Assembly: GCA_034008185.1 (NCBI GenBank)
Contig: CM067081.1
Coordinates: 151,868,258 to 151,932,257, forward strand
From: Gorsachius magnificus
Taxonomy: Eukaryota > Chordata > Aves > Pelecaniformes > Ardeidae
Direction: 5' to 3'
DNA: 64,000 bases
Positions 9,139-20,400 of this stretch are shown here, in pieces; the stretch's first letter is position 1, and each line of letters opens with the position of its first letter. The notes beneath the pieces are model-generated. The model saw nothing but the letters and a program-made list of their open reading frames with translations. It made no database searches and had not been told where the DNA came from. A program made the translations under genes and the position numbers.

Positions 9139-11987
9139 TGTGATTGCTAGGCAAAGTAGTCTTCAAGTTGTGTTCAGTCAGGTTAGCTGGAGCTTCCCAC
9201 ACCTGAAGAAGTTGTCAGGTGATGGCAGCTGCTGTTCTTGGCTTTGTCAGCTGAAACACCTTGTGGAAGGGACCATCACCTGTACAGCACTGCACCTGGA
9301 CAGCCTTGTAGGATGTGACTCCAACCAGATGCAGGTTATGAAGCCACTTGCAGTTAGACTGAGCATTGAAATAGTCTTTGCCAGTTCTTGGAATTAGGTG
9401 AGCAAAATGGACTTCTGACTGACTTCTCTCAATTTTGGAAAGCTGAACAATAGCATGAACGAAGGTCTGGTATTTGTGCAGCTAGCATGCAGGCTGGGAC
9501 CAAAGAAGCCTCAGAGTATCCTGAGAGTCTTTTTGTTTCTTTACGAGGTGAGAAGCCTTCGTGGCTTTGGACAACCACAAAATATCTGATGATTCAAGAG
9601 CCACAGCAGATCTGTTGAGCGTGTCCTGTCAGGAATTTGTGCCTCTTCAAGTGGCTCAGTGTTAACTTCATTGTGTCTCTCAACCCAAAACCAGTCATGC
9701 TTAACTACATTGTGAATACGTAGACAACGCTAGAAATAAATTTTCAGGCTTTAAAGTTTGCAGGTTTATTATATGCTGAGCTGAAAGATGCAGAAATTCT
9801 GTCATCTCAGTTCAGCTGGATGGATGTTTTGCTCTGAGCAGGACCTCTTCTCAATTTTTATTTTTTTTTCTCCTCCAGGAATATTTTATTGCTTTGTAAC
9901 TGTAGAAAAAAGATTCTGACAGAGGACAGTATAAACGATGACCATGAATGTTGCTTGCTTAATGTTCTCGGTAGTTTGTTCCATTTTTTGAAATTGCAGG
10001 ATCCAATAGGTTAGAAATTAGAAAGCTGAAAGCTTTTGGTCAGGGAAACCGATGAAATGTAGTAGGAGTTTGTGCTCATATATGGCTACTACATTTTTGA
10101 TAAGTGTCTTTTATTTTGTTTATTTCTACTCCAGTAAATTCCAGTTCTCTCTTCCAGAGTGTTTGCTGCTGCTGTTTATGGCCGTAATGAAATTCTGTCA
10201 TTATGAAGTAATTGTGACGGAAAGGAATCTCTGTTCCTTGTGATCAACAGGGGCCATACTGAGCATCTCTCATGCATGGTATTTTCACAAACAGACTGTA
10301 GTCACTGTTGTGGTGTGGGTTTTTTTTTTTTATAATCTCATGTTAGTAGCATCTTACCTGAAAGATTAAGTTTTTATAAGTTTCTTTTGCTTCTTAAACT
10401 GACTGTTAATACAGAAATGGATAACGTCAAGTACAGAAGATTTTAGGTCGATAAAAATGTGTAACACATTTGAGTTAATAAAGAAATTAGCCTTCATTTT
10501 GAAGTTAATTCCAACCCACTCATCTTCCCGTCCCCCCCCTCACTCCCCCCCGAAGAAAACCCAAACCCCAACCAACTTCAATTCTGTTTACTAGCAAAAG
10601 GTAAGATCTCAGTTGCTCACATGTTATCTCAGGAATGTCATCCTACAGTTTTTACCTGTGGTCAATCTTGGGGACCCACCCAACCCAATGCCTTTGCAGG
10701 AGCTTACTGACTGTAACCTTAGATCGGAATTAAAACAATGGGCTAAAAATAATCTTAGTATAGACTTTGATTTTCTTCCACAAGCCATAGCAGCAATGAA
10801 CATTAGTTGTGTTAATAATGACTGAATAAAACATTTGAAACTTAGATTAATCTGATTTCTTTGAATTGGAATGGTGAAGCATACACAAGTATTTGAAATA
10901 TAATAGGATGCTCTTGGAGAGCTTGTTATTTCTAAATCGGTGGAATACATGCATAGGCAGCAACTGCAACTCTCCTGTTACTTGCTCTAGACTCCTGAAT
11001 TAAAGATGCAAAGTAATCTGCACATGCCTCTCTAGAAATATTAAGGGACAATGATTCATTAAGTGGTTTCTGAGGAGAGAGCTTTTCAGATTAGGCCACT
11101 GTCAAACGCATTTAATTCTCTCCTGAAGGAATTTGCAAGAATTTGCTTTCACTTATATATTTTGTTGAATTTTTAATAGAGGAGGGAGAAGGGGAAATGT
11201 AGGTATGTTCCAAAAATATGCAAGTTGGGTGAGACATCCTGCCAGCTGACTAAAGGCTTTCTCAGATCCTGCTGAATGTGTATTAGTAAAATCAATGCAA
11301 ATATTTCTCATGCAATTCTATCTCTCAGTCTCAAGTTCTGTAATTTAGCTGATTCTCACACCAGAGAAACTGCAGTGGAATAAATCAACTTGGAAAAAAG
11401 CTCTCATCACAGGTAGGTATTCAATAACTGAGAGGTGCAGTAGAAAGAATCCTGGGACTGTACTCCCTAGGCAGCGGCTGTCCTTCATCCTCTTCTCTGC
11501 ACTCTTAATATCCTTGATGCATAGAGCTGTTAAATTTTATACATTGCTCACTTTGAATCTGTTGTAGTTTTGGTCTGTATGAGACCTAAATGGATGATTG
11601 TACCAAAACCAGGAGCTTGATTATCTTAATACAGGAGAAGTGAAATTGCCGTTTCGGGATATATACAGAGAGCAACAGGAAGTTTCACTGAGATAAACAA
11701 GCTTGGATTACATTAGAAATATAAAATATTCATCAGCCGTATTGGTGCGGCTTTTATTCTAGGGATTTATTCTGGATCTGCTCAGTAAAGAAAAAATACT
11801 CATACTAAGTGCTTTTCTTTTTAAAGATGATATGTTTGGAATCGTTTCCGTCAAATACAATGCTTCAAAATACTTTTTTTGCTTTATTAGACTACCTTGT
11901 GAAAATATTTTTATTTGGTTTTTTGTTATCACTGGCAGAAGCCAAAGAGGAACCCTTAAGCTGTTCTTTCAACTAGTGAGAGCAAAG
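9139..11987. other. Intronic sequence with one C-run cluster
   Basis: No gene or clear transposon is seen. A C-run cluster lies at 10527-10569. Open frames at 10613-10825 (plus) and 10624-10950 (minus) overlap each other and are unrecognised. Confidence 0.55.
10527..10569 (-). other. Potential G-quadruplex on the minus strand
   Basis: C runs on the + strand at 10527-10529, 10532-10539, 10545-10551, 10560-10562 and 10566-10569 give five G tracts of at least three on the minus strand with loops of 8 nt or less. Formation is a prediction from the pattern alone. Confidence 0.5.
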
Positions 11988-12110
11988 TATAGAATCATAG
12001 AATATAGAGGTTAAAGTCACCTTTTGTGCATTTGAAGAGGCAATCTGTTCTAGAATTTGGTTAAAAAGCAACTCTCTTAAGGAAAAACTGTCTTAAGGAA
12101 AAAAAGATGC
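11988..12110 (-). mobile_element. Possible highly degraded CR1 3' fragment
   Basis: tagaatcatagaatatagagg resembles the reversed CR1 3' end. ctgttctagaatttgg followed by aactctctta resembles the usual cctgttccagtg...caccctct phrase. Divergence is high and the match is patchy. Confidence 0.4.
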
Positions 12111-14603
12111 TCTATGAGTTTATTTTCCTGGATCAACAGTTAAAGATAGAAGGATGGTGACAGCCTGGGACCATGCACCTCGGACCCAAGCAGTGCCTAG
12201 CTATGAGTTACCCTGTAGAGGAAGGCGTGGGGACCCACCACGTCCTGCCAGCCCCAGTTCCTGCTTTGGGGTCTTTGTGCTGGCAGGGCTGTAACCAGCC
12301 TGGCCTGACATGTCTGATAGGAGGAAAGCTCTGTGGTAGATGTCAGGTTGTTTCACTCTTATTTCCATCTTGCTTATCTCCTCTTGTGTAGTTTGGGAAG
12401 AGGACTGCATGAGGACAGCTATTCGGGACTGCTTAGAAGACTGAGGACCTCGAAATAGCACTTGGCTTTAGCTATGATGGTGCAATAGGATAGATTGACT
12501 AGAAACTTGAGTGCATGTTCTGCTCAGGATTATATGTTTCCTAAATTTTTTGCTGAAGCAAAACAAGTTCATTTGTTTTGAATTTTTATGCTTACATGAC
12601 TTCAGCTTTTTCTTTCAGCTGAGCTGGACTAAGTTATGCTTTTGATGATACTACAGATGGCAACTAAAACTCAATTAGCCAAAAAAGATACTGTAATCTT
12701 ATGAGATCATCTAACATTTCAGTGATGATGTTGAACTTGACTCTAATGAGCTCTGCAGCAGCAGAACCACAAAACCCAGCTGAGGTTATCTGGCAAGTGT
12801 ACGCTTCTGAATATGTTGCTGTGTGATGCCAGTGATTCAGCCCATCCTCCGAGGGTGTGTTACTGGTAGAAAAGCACAGGAGGGGAGTGGGGAATCAGCC
12901 TTGGCAATGGATGCGTGGGTGGCTGGGAAAGATCCCACTGTGTGTGAGAAATAAATCTGTGGAGCAGGGATAGAGCTGCGATTCAGATTTCCATCTCAAC
13001 GGGCAGGGCTGCCCACTCTGAAGGGTATTTACTTTCCCTGCTTTATTAATAGCATAGAGTTTTGCTAAAGGGCAGGTGTGCGTTAATCTTGATGTATTAA
13101 GCCAAACAGTAAGCCTCACTGGGGAAAACTGACCAAGAACCCATTTCTTCTGCGAAATATTTATTATGGTATACTACTGTCTCTAAAAGATAGTTGGAAG
13201 ATTGGCTGTTTTGAAATAATTTAAATAATTATCTGCTCCTTCCAAAATACTGTTGAGGGGAGATTAAAAAGAAGAAAAGTACCCAGAATTGTGTTACATT
13301 GCCTTTTATTTAATGACTTTAAAAAGGTCATTTGTAGATGATACTGTATTGCTTATATTGTGTATTTAGCGTATAAAAGTTTCCCTGAAAATTGAATAAC
13401 TGAGAAGTTTTCAGGTTTAGGATTGTGAAACACACCCAGGATAATATATTGGTCCGTGTATCTGAGTGATTATTTTTGCAGTTAATATTGAATCTGTTGA
13501 GGTTATCTGTGAATATCCTAGATCTTATTCAGCTTGAAATAATTACCTGGGTAGCTGCAAGGAGAAAATAAGGAGTTTTGTCCTAATCCAATGAAACAAC
13601 TTCTTTGTTACTAGTGCCATGGAAACCTGGAGGCCTATTTACATGCTAAGGTTATCACGTGCTCAAGTGCTTTCCTGGATTGAGACATATTTTGCATCTT
13701 TATGGAAAATCCACTTAGAGAACATCTAGATCAAGTTTGTTGCCATTTTAACTCCTAAAACAGGGTTTGCAGTGCTGTTGTTTTTCCTCTACTAAGCTGA
13801 GTCTCTTTTGCACTACTTTTATTCTTTTTCATGACTTGAAGTGAACCCACTTCCTTTTTTCACCCCTTTTAGGGTGAAATGCATCTCTTGCATTTAAAGG
13901 GTGACGATATTAATGTCAGTGCAGGGAGCTTGGTAACTGCTTTTTTGGATATTTACATTCATCTTGCATGCTGAATAAAGAGTAAATCATCAGCACATCA
14001 TACGACCATTAAGCTTTTGTATTTTGTAAGTTAGGAGAGCAGATCTGCATCTTAAAACATGTGCTGAGATGTCTCAATCTTCCATTTGCGTTTGGTAGGG
14101 CTGAAACCTCTAAAATCCAGTTTAGTCGTGAGTATGAGATGCTTCAGTGTAGTTGACATTTTCCAGGTCCAGATTAAGATAAAAATCATGTTTGACAGAA
14201 ACATTAGCTATATTTAAAGAAAAAAAAAAAAGGGGGGGCGAGGGAGCCCTCAGATAAGAAGGAAGAATGATTAAGTTTTCTAACATGCAAAACTGTGTCC
14301 TGAAGAAGCAAGATTAATGTGTGCATACTTATTCTTACATCTTGAGCTGCTAGGGACTTGAATGGCTGTTTCACTATGGAAATCCAGAGCATAAGTAGAG
14401 TTACTAGTCAAGATTTCTGAAAGTGTGTATGACCTTGCCTGTGATTAATGCTAGGCCTAAGCCAGCATGATGAATCCAGCTCCTCCAAAGACTTTGATCA
14501 ATGTGTTTGTTTAAGTGAGTATAGTAATTACCACATCTGACTTGCTTTTGAAATGAGGTCTCTGTATCCATGAAAAATTTTATCTGAATATCATATCTAT
14601 ACT
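12111..14603. other. Intronic sequence, no supported feature
   Basis: Nothing is recognised. A somewhat GC-richer patch at 12170-12310 carries overlapping short open frames with no recognisable product. Confidence 0.55.
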
Positions 14604-14694
14604 GGGGGGTGGGGGTGGGGGGGGAGTAGCTGTTTCTATAGTAGAAGAGCAGGTTTTTTGTTTGTAGTTGGGAGGGTTTTTTGGGGTGGGTGGG
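14604..14694 (+). other. Two adjacent G-run clusters, potential G-quadruplexes
   Basis: The first cluster has G6, G5 and G8 runs separated by single T (14604-14624). The second has GGG, GGG, GGGG, GGG and GGG between 14670 and 14694 with loops of 1-6 nt. Both lie on the strand that matches the BICD1 transcript, so folding in the pre-mRNA is also possible. Only the pattern is seen. Confidence 0.5.
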
Positions 14695-14699
14695 TGGTG

Positions 14700-16515
14700 T
14701 GTTCCCCTCACTGGTAGATCATGCGTCTGGAAAAGAATTAATCATACCTTAAATTGTGTCACCTGATCTTAGCAATTACTCATAGCCAAATTTTATTTCA
14801 TGACCCAAAGGAAAACATAGCAAGATAAAAATCTGTGGAGCCCAGTAACTTTTAAAAAATTGCATCATAATCTTTCTTGCAATCCAGCTGCTTAAGGGAG
14901 AGCTTGTGAGTGGTTTTCAATGCATGATCTAGTGATGCTTCACAGCTCTGAAGTGTCTTCTCTTAAGGGGTGAATGAGTAGCTAAAGAAGCAGTAGACCT
15001 AAATGTAGACTTAATATTAGTAGATTTAAATTCACTTTATAGCAAAGTTCTCCTAGGCATCTAGAAGAAGATGAAGGCAGGAAATAATTTATCTAGATTG
15101 ATTCTCAGGAATCTCCAAACCCTATGGGTAAACCTCCTATTACAAGACAGCGATACATAGGGGATAGTAAAAATAGTTTTGAATAAGCAATGAAGATATT
15201 TAAAACATGAGCAGATGTTCTATTTTCTTGTGTTACATAAGTTCATATGACTATGAAATCCATTTCTTGGCGGCAATATTTTCTCACAGAGGAACAACAA
15301 TTGGCCTGCTTAATTCTCACCTTGCCTTGCCTTTCTGCAACGGGTTGGAAAAATTTGTCTGAAACACCATTAGAATTTATCTTTTCTTTCCTTGACATTA
15401 CATTCAGCTGCTCTGTAACACCAATTATTTCAGACAGGCAGATGCATTTTCTTTACTAAGGTTAGGCATCTCACAGTCCATACATCCCTTACCCTTGAGC
15501 CCTGTAAGAACGTGGGCTGTACGTAGCAAAAAAAGGTACAATTTATCATTCACTTGAAAACTACTTTACCTAAGAACCTGGAAACATTGGTGTGTGTGAA
15601 GGGGACCAATATACCAAGCAAAGCTGAAAGTAGGTTATATCCCTATTTTCTTTAGCAGGATAAATGAAGAAGGCTTCAGGTGTACCCATCTTCAGTGACT
15701 GATCGTTATACCTTGCCAGAACTGACTCATTAGCTGACTTTTTCAGGGCAACCTGCTTTGCTTAATAAGGTCCAAATGACTGGAGCAAAAGCTTTCATGA
15801 AATCCCCAGAGACTGAACAAAGGTCTGGATTTTGTTCTTATTGCTTTCCTTGAGGTTGTCCGTTGGTAAAAACCAAATCATTTGTACATCAGCCTTTCTA
15901 AATCCACATCAGCTTTCTGGGACACTTCTCTGGGATATGTGCTCATGTAATGACTTAAGATAGTGACTGGCTGTTTTCATAAGCAGTCTCTCTTTATGAC
16001 ATGTGTTATGTGCCCTCAGCTTTTAAGTACATGGATGATGGATGTGCTTTGGCACATCCTTGAAGGTGACTTCCTCTCCCACATCACTTGGAAGAGGTTG
16101 TCCATGGGGAACTGTAGGTACAACTGCACAACCAAGTGGCACGTAGAGAGACCCACATTGACTGAAAGACTGTCATGGATCCTGGAAGCAGCGCGGTACG
16201 CTCATGTGGCATTCCACCAGGCAGCTAATTCATGGTGAGCTCTGAGTTACGACTGGCCCAAGCCATGTACCATGCCAGCATGCTCACACTCATTCTAGTG
16301 CCTCAGCTAGCTCATTCATGGCTAACTGGGTGCATCCATATTGCTCTGGATGGTGCTTTATTTCTCACTTTGTTGTGAGCTATCAGAGTGACATTTCCAC
16401 GGACCCCATCCTTCTGGTGGAGGCTGAAAAAAGTACATTCTGTCTCTCTGAGCTGCAAGAAAGGCTTTTGTGCCAGTCACAATGTACCTTCTGAGGATCT
16501 TTTTTATCTTTGGGA
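14700..16515. other. Intronic sequence, no firm feature
   Basis: The stretch 15900-16515 has denser coding-like composition and ends at an A-rich tract. It may be an old insertion, but no family is recognised. Confidence 0.45.
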
Positions 16516-16517
16516 TA

Positions 16518-16592
16518 ATCTAAAAAATAAAAAAACCAAAACACAAACCACCCAAACAAACAAACAAAAAACCCAAACCAAAACAGAAAAAA
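16518..16592. repeat. A-rich low-complexity tract, CAAA-type
   Basis: Runs of A are punctuated by C (aaacaaacaaacaaaaaaccc and similar) over about 75 bp. It is either a simple repeat or a decayed poly(A) tail of an insertion lying to its left; the sequence alone does not decide. Confidence 0.75.
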
Positions 16593-18978
16593 TGAGTGGC
16601 CTTTGCTCAGACTTCTTAGCAGAGAACTATACTTTGGGCATACTTGTGTCATGTGCCAGATCTTTTTCTGTGGGTGGCACTTCATGCTCATTCTTTCCTC
16701 GGAGCCTGAAGGATGTTCTTGGTGGCTGTAGCTTTTCCTGGTGCAATAGGTCGATCAGTTTCTTGGATTGTTGGTCTCCTGTGGCCACCTGAGGAGGTAC
16801 CTTACCAAGCTGCTTTTGGTTCAGTGACTTGTTCCTCCTATGAACACTTCATTTCTTGCTTGAGACCTGAACAGCTGAGCTAGCACCCTCTCATCTGTCT
16901 GCATGCTCCTTAGTTCATCCACGGGCAAGGCACCAGTTGGGAAGCTGAGGGCTAGCAGGTAGCTCAGGCTGGCCTTCCTCCCCCGGCGGAGGTAAGGCTG
17001 TGCCCTGTATCTTCCTTTAGCGGAGCTAAATGCACAAAGACATGTAAAGCTGTTACTTGTAGCCTGTTTGATTCAGGACAACGCATTTGATTTCTTAAGC
17101 CGTGCAGAGCTCCTTTTTATTGAACTACCTCATTCACTGAAGTATCAGGTTCTCTTTGTCATCTTATTTTTATCAGTAAATAAAATAATTTTTTTCTGTC
17201 TTACCTTCCTTTCGCAATTTAGCAGGAAGGGCGTTCAGACTTGGAGTTGATGGCAGTCACGATTCACAGCTGCTTTTTTTTTTTTTTCTTCCTGCCTTGT
17301 TTCCCTGGAGCTGCTCTGTGTTACTGAACAGAAGGCTGATAATTCCCTGCTGAATTTCCAGGACTGCTGAATGAATAAATTGTGTAGAGAAGTGAGTGGG
17401 AGGGGAAACACTTCTCTGTGGTGGCTTTTTTTTTTTCCCTTTAGTGAAAAATATATTCTCTAAAATAGCGAAGCAAATCAACTATAAAAGTGAGCAGCAA
17501 CAACTATAAAATTGGTCTGAAATGTGCAGGGCATAACTTCTGACTATGGTGTTTCTGTAGATAAGGCATATGATTCTTTTTTCAATAGAAGTAAAAAGCA
17601 ATCCATCCTTAATAGATGCATGGAAAATAGTCTTTAGTATTTTATTAGGGTACTTTGTATCACAGGCTGTCAACGTGGACAAAATCCAAATCGGGGAGGG
17701 GAGTTCTTATAAGCAGTCCTTCTCTCCCAGGTCAGTGGAGTACAAGATCTAACAATGTAAATATGTTTGCATGCTCTCATTGCAGTAAATATTCACGTTC
17801 TTTATATTGTTACATATACATACACATCCACATATACTAGTATTTAGAAACATTGGAAAGTATTCCTTACTGTTGTCATAAAGCAACTATTTATGCTGTT
17901 ACAACTTAGTTTTCCTAGGATGATTCTGGTGTATACAAGGAAAAAAAAAAACCCTTGAGCTCTGCAGAATTTGATGCTGTCAGTTTGAGCTATGAAAATG
18001 CAGGCTGTGCAGGCATAAAACTGCATGGAATTATAGAACAGACCTTCTGAAGTAATACACAGAAAAGGATAGGTGATGTAAAATAGCCTAGTTAGTCAGA
18101 AAACATGAGAACATATTGTGAATAAAACCAGAGGGTACCTGCAAAAGGAAATCAGATGTTCTCTGGTTGATAGAGTAAGTGGAGTCATTGAGGTGTGAAA
18201 GTACACTTTTCACAAAGTAGCCTGAGGATGTAATTGATGGGTCTCTAATTGGCACCTAGAAAGGAAAGAAGAAGGGACAGTAAACGGAAAGCAAAATTAC
18301 TGGAAGATTTTTTGGCAATTAGAGATTATTCTTTTTTATTTAGCGTGAAAAAGACAGATTGCAGGCTCACTTGCCCACCATGCTGACACTGTGGGCATAT
18401 GTTCTATGTGATGATTTTTCAGCTCACCCAGATATCAGATGAGGTTTAAATGTAGGGGAATGATCGTCTTTCTAAGAATTTTTGATTTTGCATAGTATGC
18501 TGAGAGATTCCAGATGTAGATTTCGGCTACACATAAAATCCATGACATGCAGGGAGATCATGGCATTTCATAGCTGAAAGCAGAAAATTAGTCTGCAATT
18601 GTTAGAAATGCACTTAAATTACTGAGTGTTTTTCTGTTTGTTTTTTTTTCCCCCCTCTATATTTTTTTAGAAATGTAGTTCTTCAGTTCCTTTTAACAGG
18701 CTAAAACTGAAGTTGAAACCTAACCAGCCTTGAAACTGAATTTCCTTTTAGGTGTCTGTGTCAGTACTTCAGATGCTTATAAGAAGCTGCCTAGCTCCCC
18801 ATCTTTCTGAAGAGGGGAGGATGCTTTTGTGGATGAAGAAACGTGACTTCAAATATTTGAGCTTCACTCCTTATCCCATTTGAAAAATTATGAGAAATCT
18901 ATGCTAAAGAGGGTTCTGGCATACTCAGCATTGGTTGAACCTTTTTAAATGAAGCAGTTCAGGATTTTTCTTGCATAC
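16593..18978. other. Intronic sequence, no supported feature
   Basis: AT-rich. Poly-T runs occur near 17274-17286 and 17426-17435 and a poly-A run near 17940. A short CA/TA tract lies near 17810-17835. No gene or transposon is recognised. Confidence 0.6.
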
Positions 18979-19512
18979 TGTCACGAATGAATCCGTGAAT
19001 CCTGCCGACTGTGCCAATTTGTCGCAAATGAGTGACTTTACACCGTTTGATTTAGTAGCGGTCTAGAATTTATTTGTGCCTTTACGGCAAATCACAGGAA
19101 TGGATTGTGATATTTTAATAGCACTCCATCATCAGTTGATTAACAAAGTGATTTTGGCAAAAATTAATCAAAATGGCGACTTAGGGATTCGAAAATGGCA
19201 AGGTTCACTCTATTACTGCACAGAAGTAGTACACAAAGGAAAATTAAGTTGCACTGGAGTTAGAATGACTCACAGAGAAACCACAGGTGCAGATGATAAG
19301 GAGGACCTTCCCGCTGAGTCATGAGGTTCAGAGCAGACCCCCTTGTTTTCTAAACTCCTTTTCCTTTAGGAGTCTAGCTGCAGCTAGGTCCAATCTGAGT
19401 CTCAGGCTTGGGCAACGGTTTATGTCTAAGGATAATATATATCTAGCAGCAGTATAAGACTCACTTTGTAATTAAATTACACATTTAAAGATTACTTAAA
19501 TTGATTCACACA
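18979..19512 (-). mobile_element. Candidate solo LTR
   Basis: The left edge TGTCACGAATG resembles the end of LTR copy B. On the minus strand an AATAAA signal (complement at 19069-19074) lies about 90 nt before the CGTGACA terminus, as expected for an R-U5 end. TGCATAC occurs directly before (18972-18978) and directly after (19513-19519) a putative right edge ending CACACA, giving TG...CA termini. A 7-bp duplication is longer than the usual 4-6, and the right edge lies in CA-rich sequence where chance matches are easier. The call is therefore tentative. Confidence 0.5.
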
Positions 19513-20400
19513 TGCATACACACAGACGTGGTTATAGTTATGTATATGTGTGTGTATAAGGGTATACCTGTTAAAAATTCCCCTCGAGTTCAGTGAAATA
19601 TTCACATCAAATGTCTCGGTGTTTCTCAATGGGCAATGGCTGAGCCTCAGGCAGTGAAGGGTTTCAGCCCAGGCTCCACTGTCTGTCTTTGGCAATGGAC
19701 CTCCGATTTTTGTAAACTCTCAAGTTTGCAAACTGAGAGGTGTCCCACTCAGAGGGAGGTGCTGGTTGCAGCCTGCTGCGGTCCAGGAGAGCTCAAAGGG
19801 CCTCACTTAGGACTGTGCTATTTGTAGGGTCGTGAGATGATTGGCTTTAGTCACTGGTAAATTTTCATCCTGACTGCAAGCTGGTTAGTAATTACTGGAA
19901 TTCCAGTAATGATGGTACTGCTTCACTTGGGTTGCAACCCAGGTAAGGTATGTTCCATGGCTGTCAGGGGATAACTGATTGTTCTGCTCTCTCTCCCTGC
20001 CTTGACCAGTCAACCGGTGTTTCCAGTGCAGACAGTGCTGCTCCCTGACTCAGCCATGCAGGAGTTCCTGGTAGGGTTAAGGGGTGCTTAACCATCCAAC
20101 TCATTACACCAGGGCCAAGGTCTGGCGGGAATTCCTAAGGGGGTAAAGTGGTCCAGGAGAGAAAAGGAGTGTGTGTGCGCGCTGCCACTCAGACACAGTT
20201 TTGGAATGGACAGCAGCTGTGTTCAATAAAATTGATCAAGGTGTTAAGATGCACAAATACGCTGCTGTCTCTGTCGTGCCAGTAGATGAATTGCTATTGC
20301 GGTGTAACAGTCTGTGGATTCTGAGTAAGCAGTTTGCTCTTCTCACAAAGTGGACACTAGATACACTATTAGTGAAAAAATGAGGAATGCAAATAAATGG
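19513..20400. other. Repeat-like sequence of unknown family
   Basis: This stretch is GC-richer than its surroundings. It contains a caataaa motif near 20223 and a tail with aagtggacactagata near 20350. It could be further LTR or internal retroviral sequence tied to the candidate LTR on its left. No family or product is recognised in the open frames at 19636-19827 and 20171-20383. Confidence 0.3.

Noticed and set aside
15963..16238. Plus-strand open frame that looked faintly retroviral (ends in AARYAHVAFHQAANSW)
   Set aside because: No catalytic or structural motif could be identified, and the similarity did not extend.
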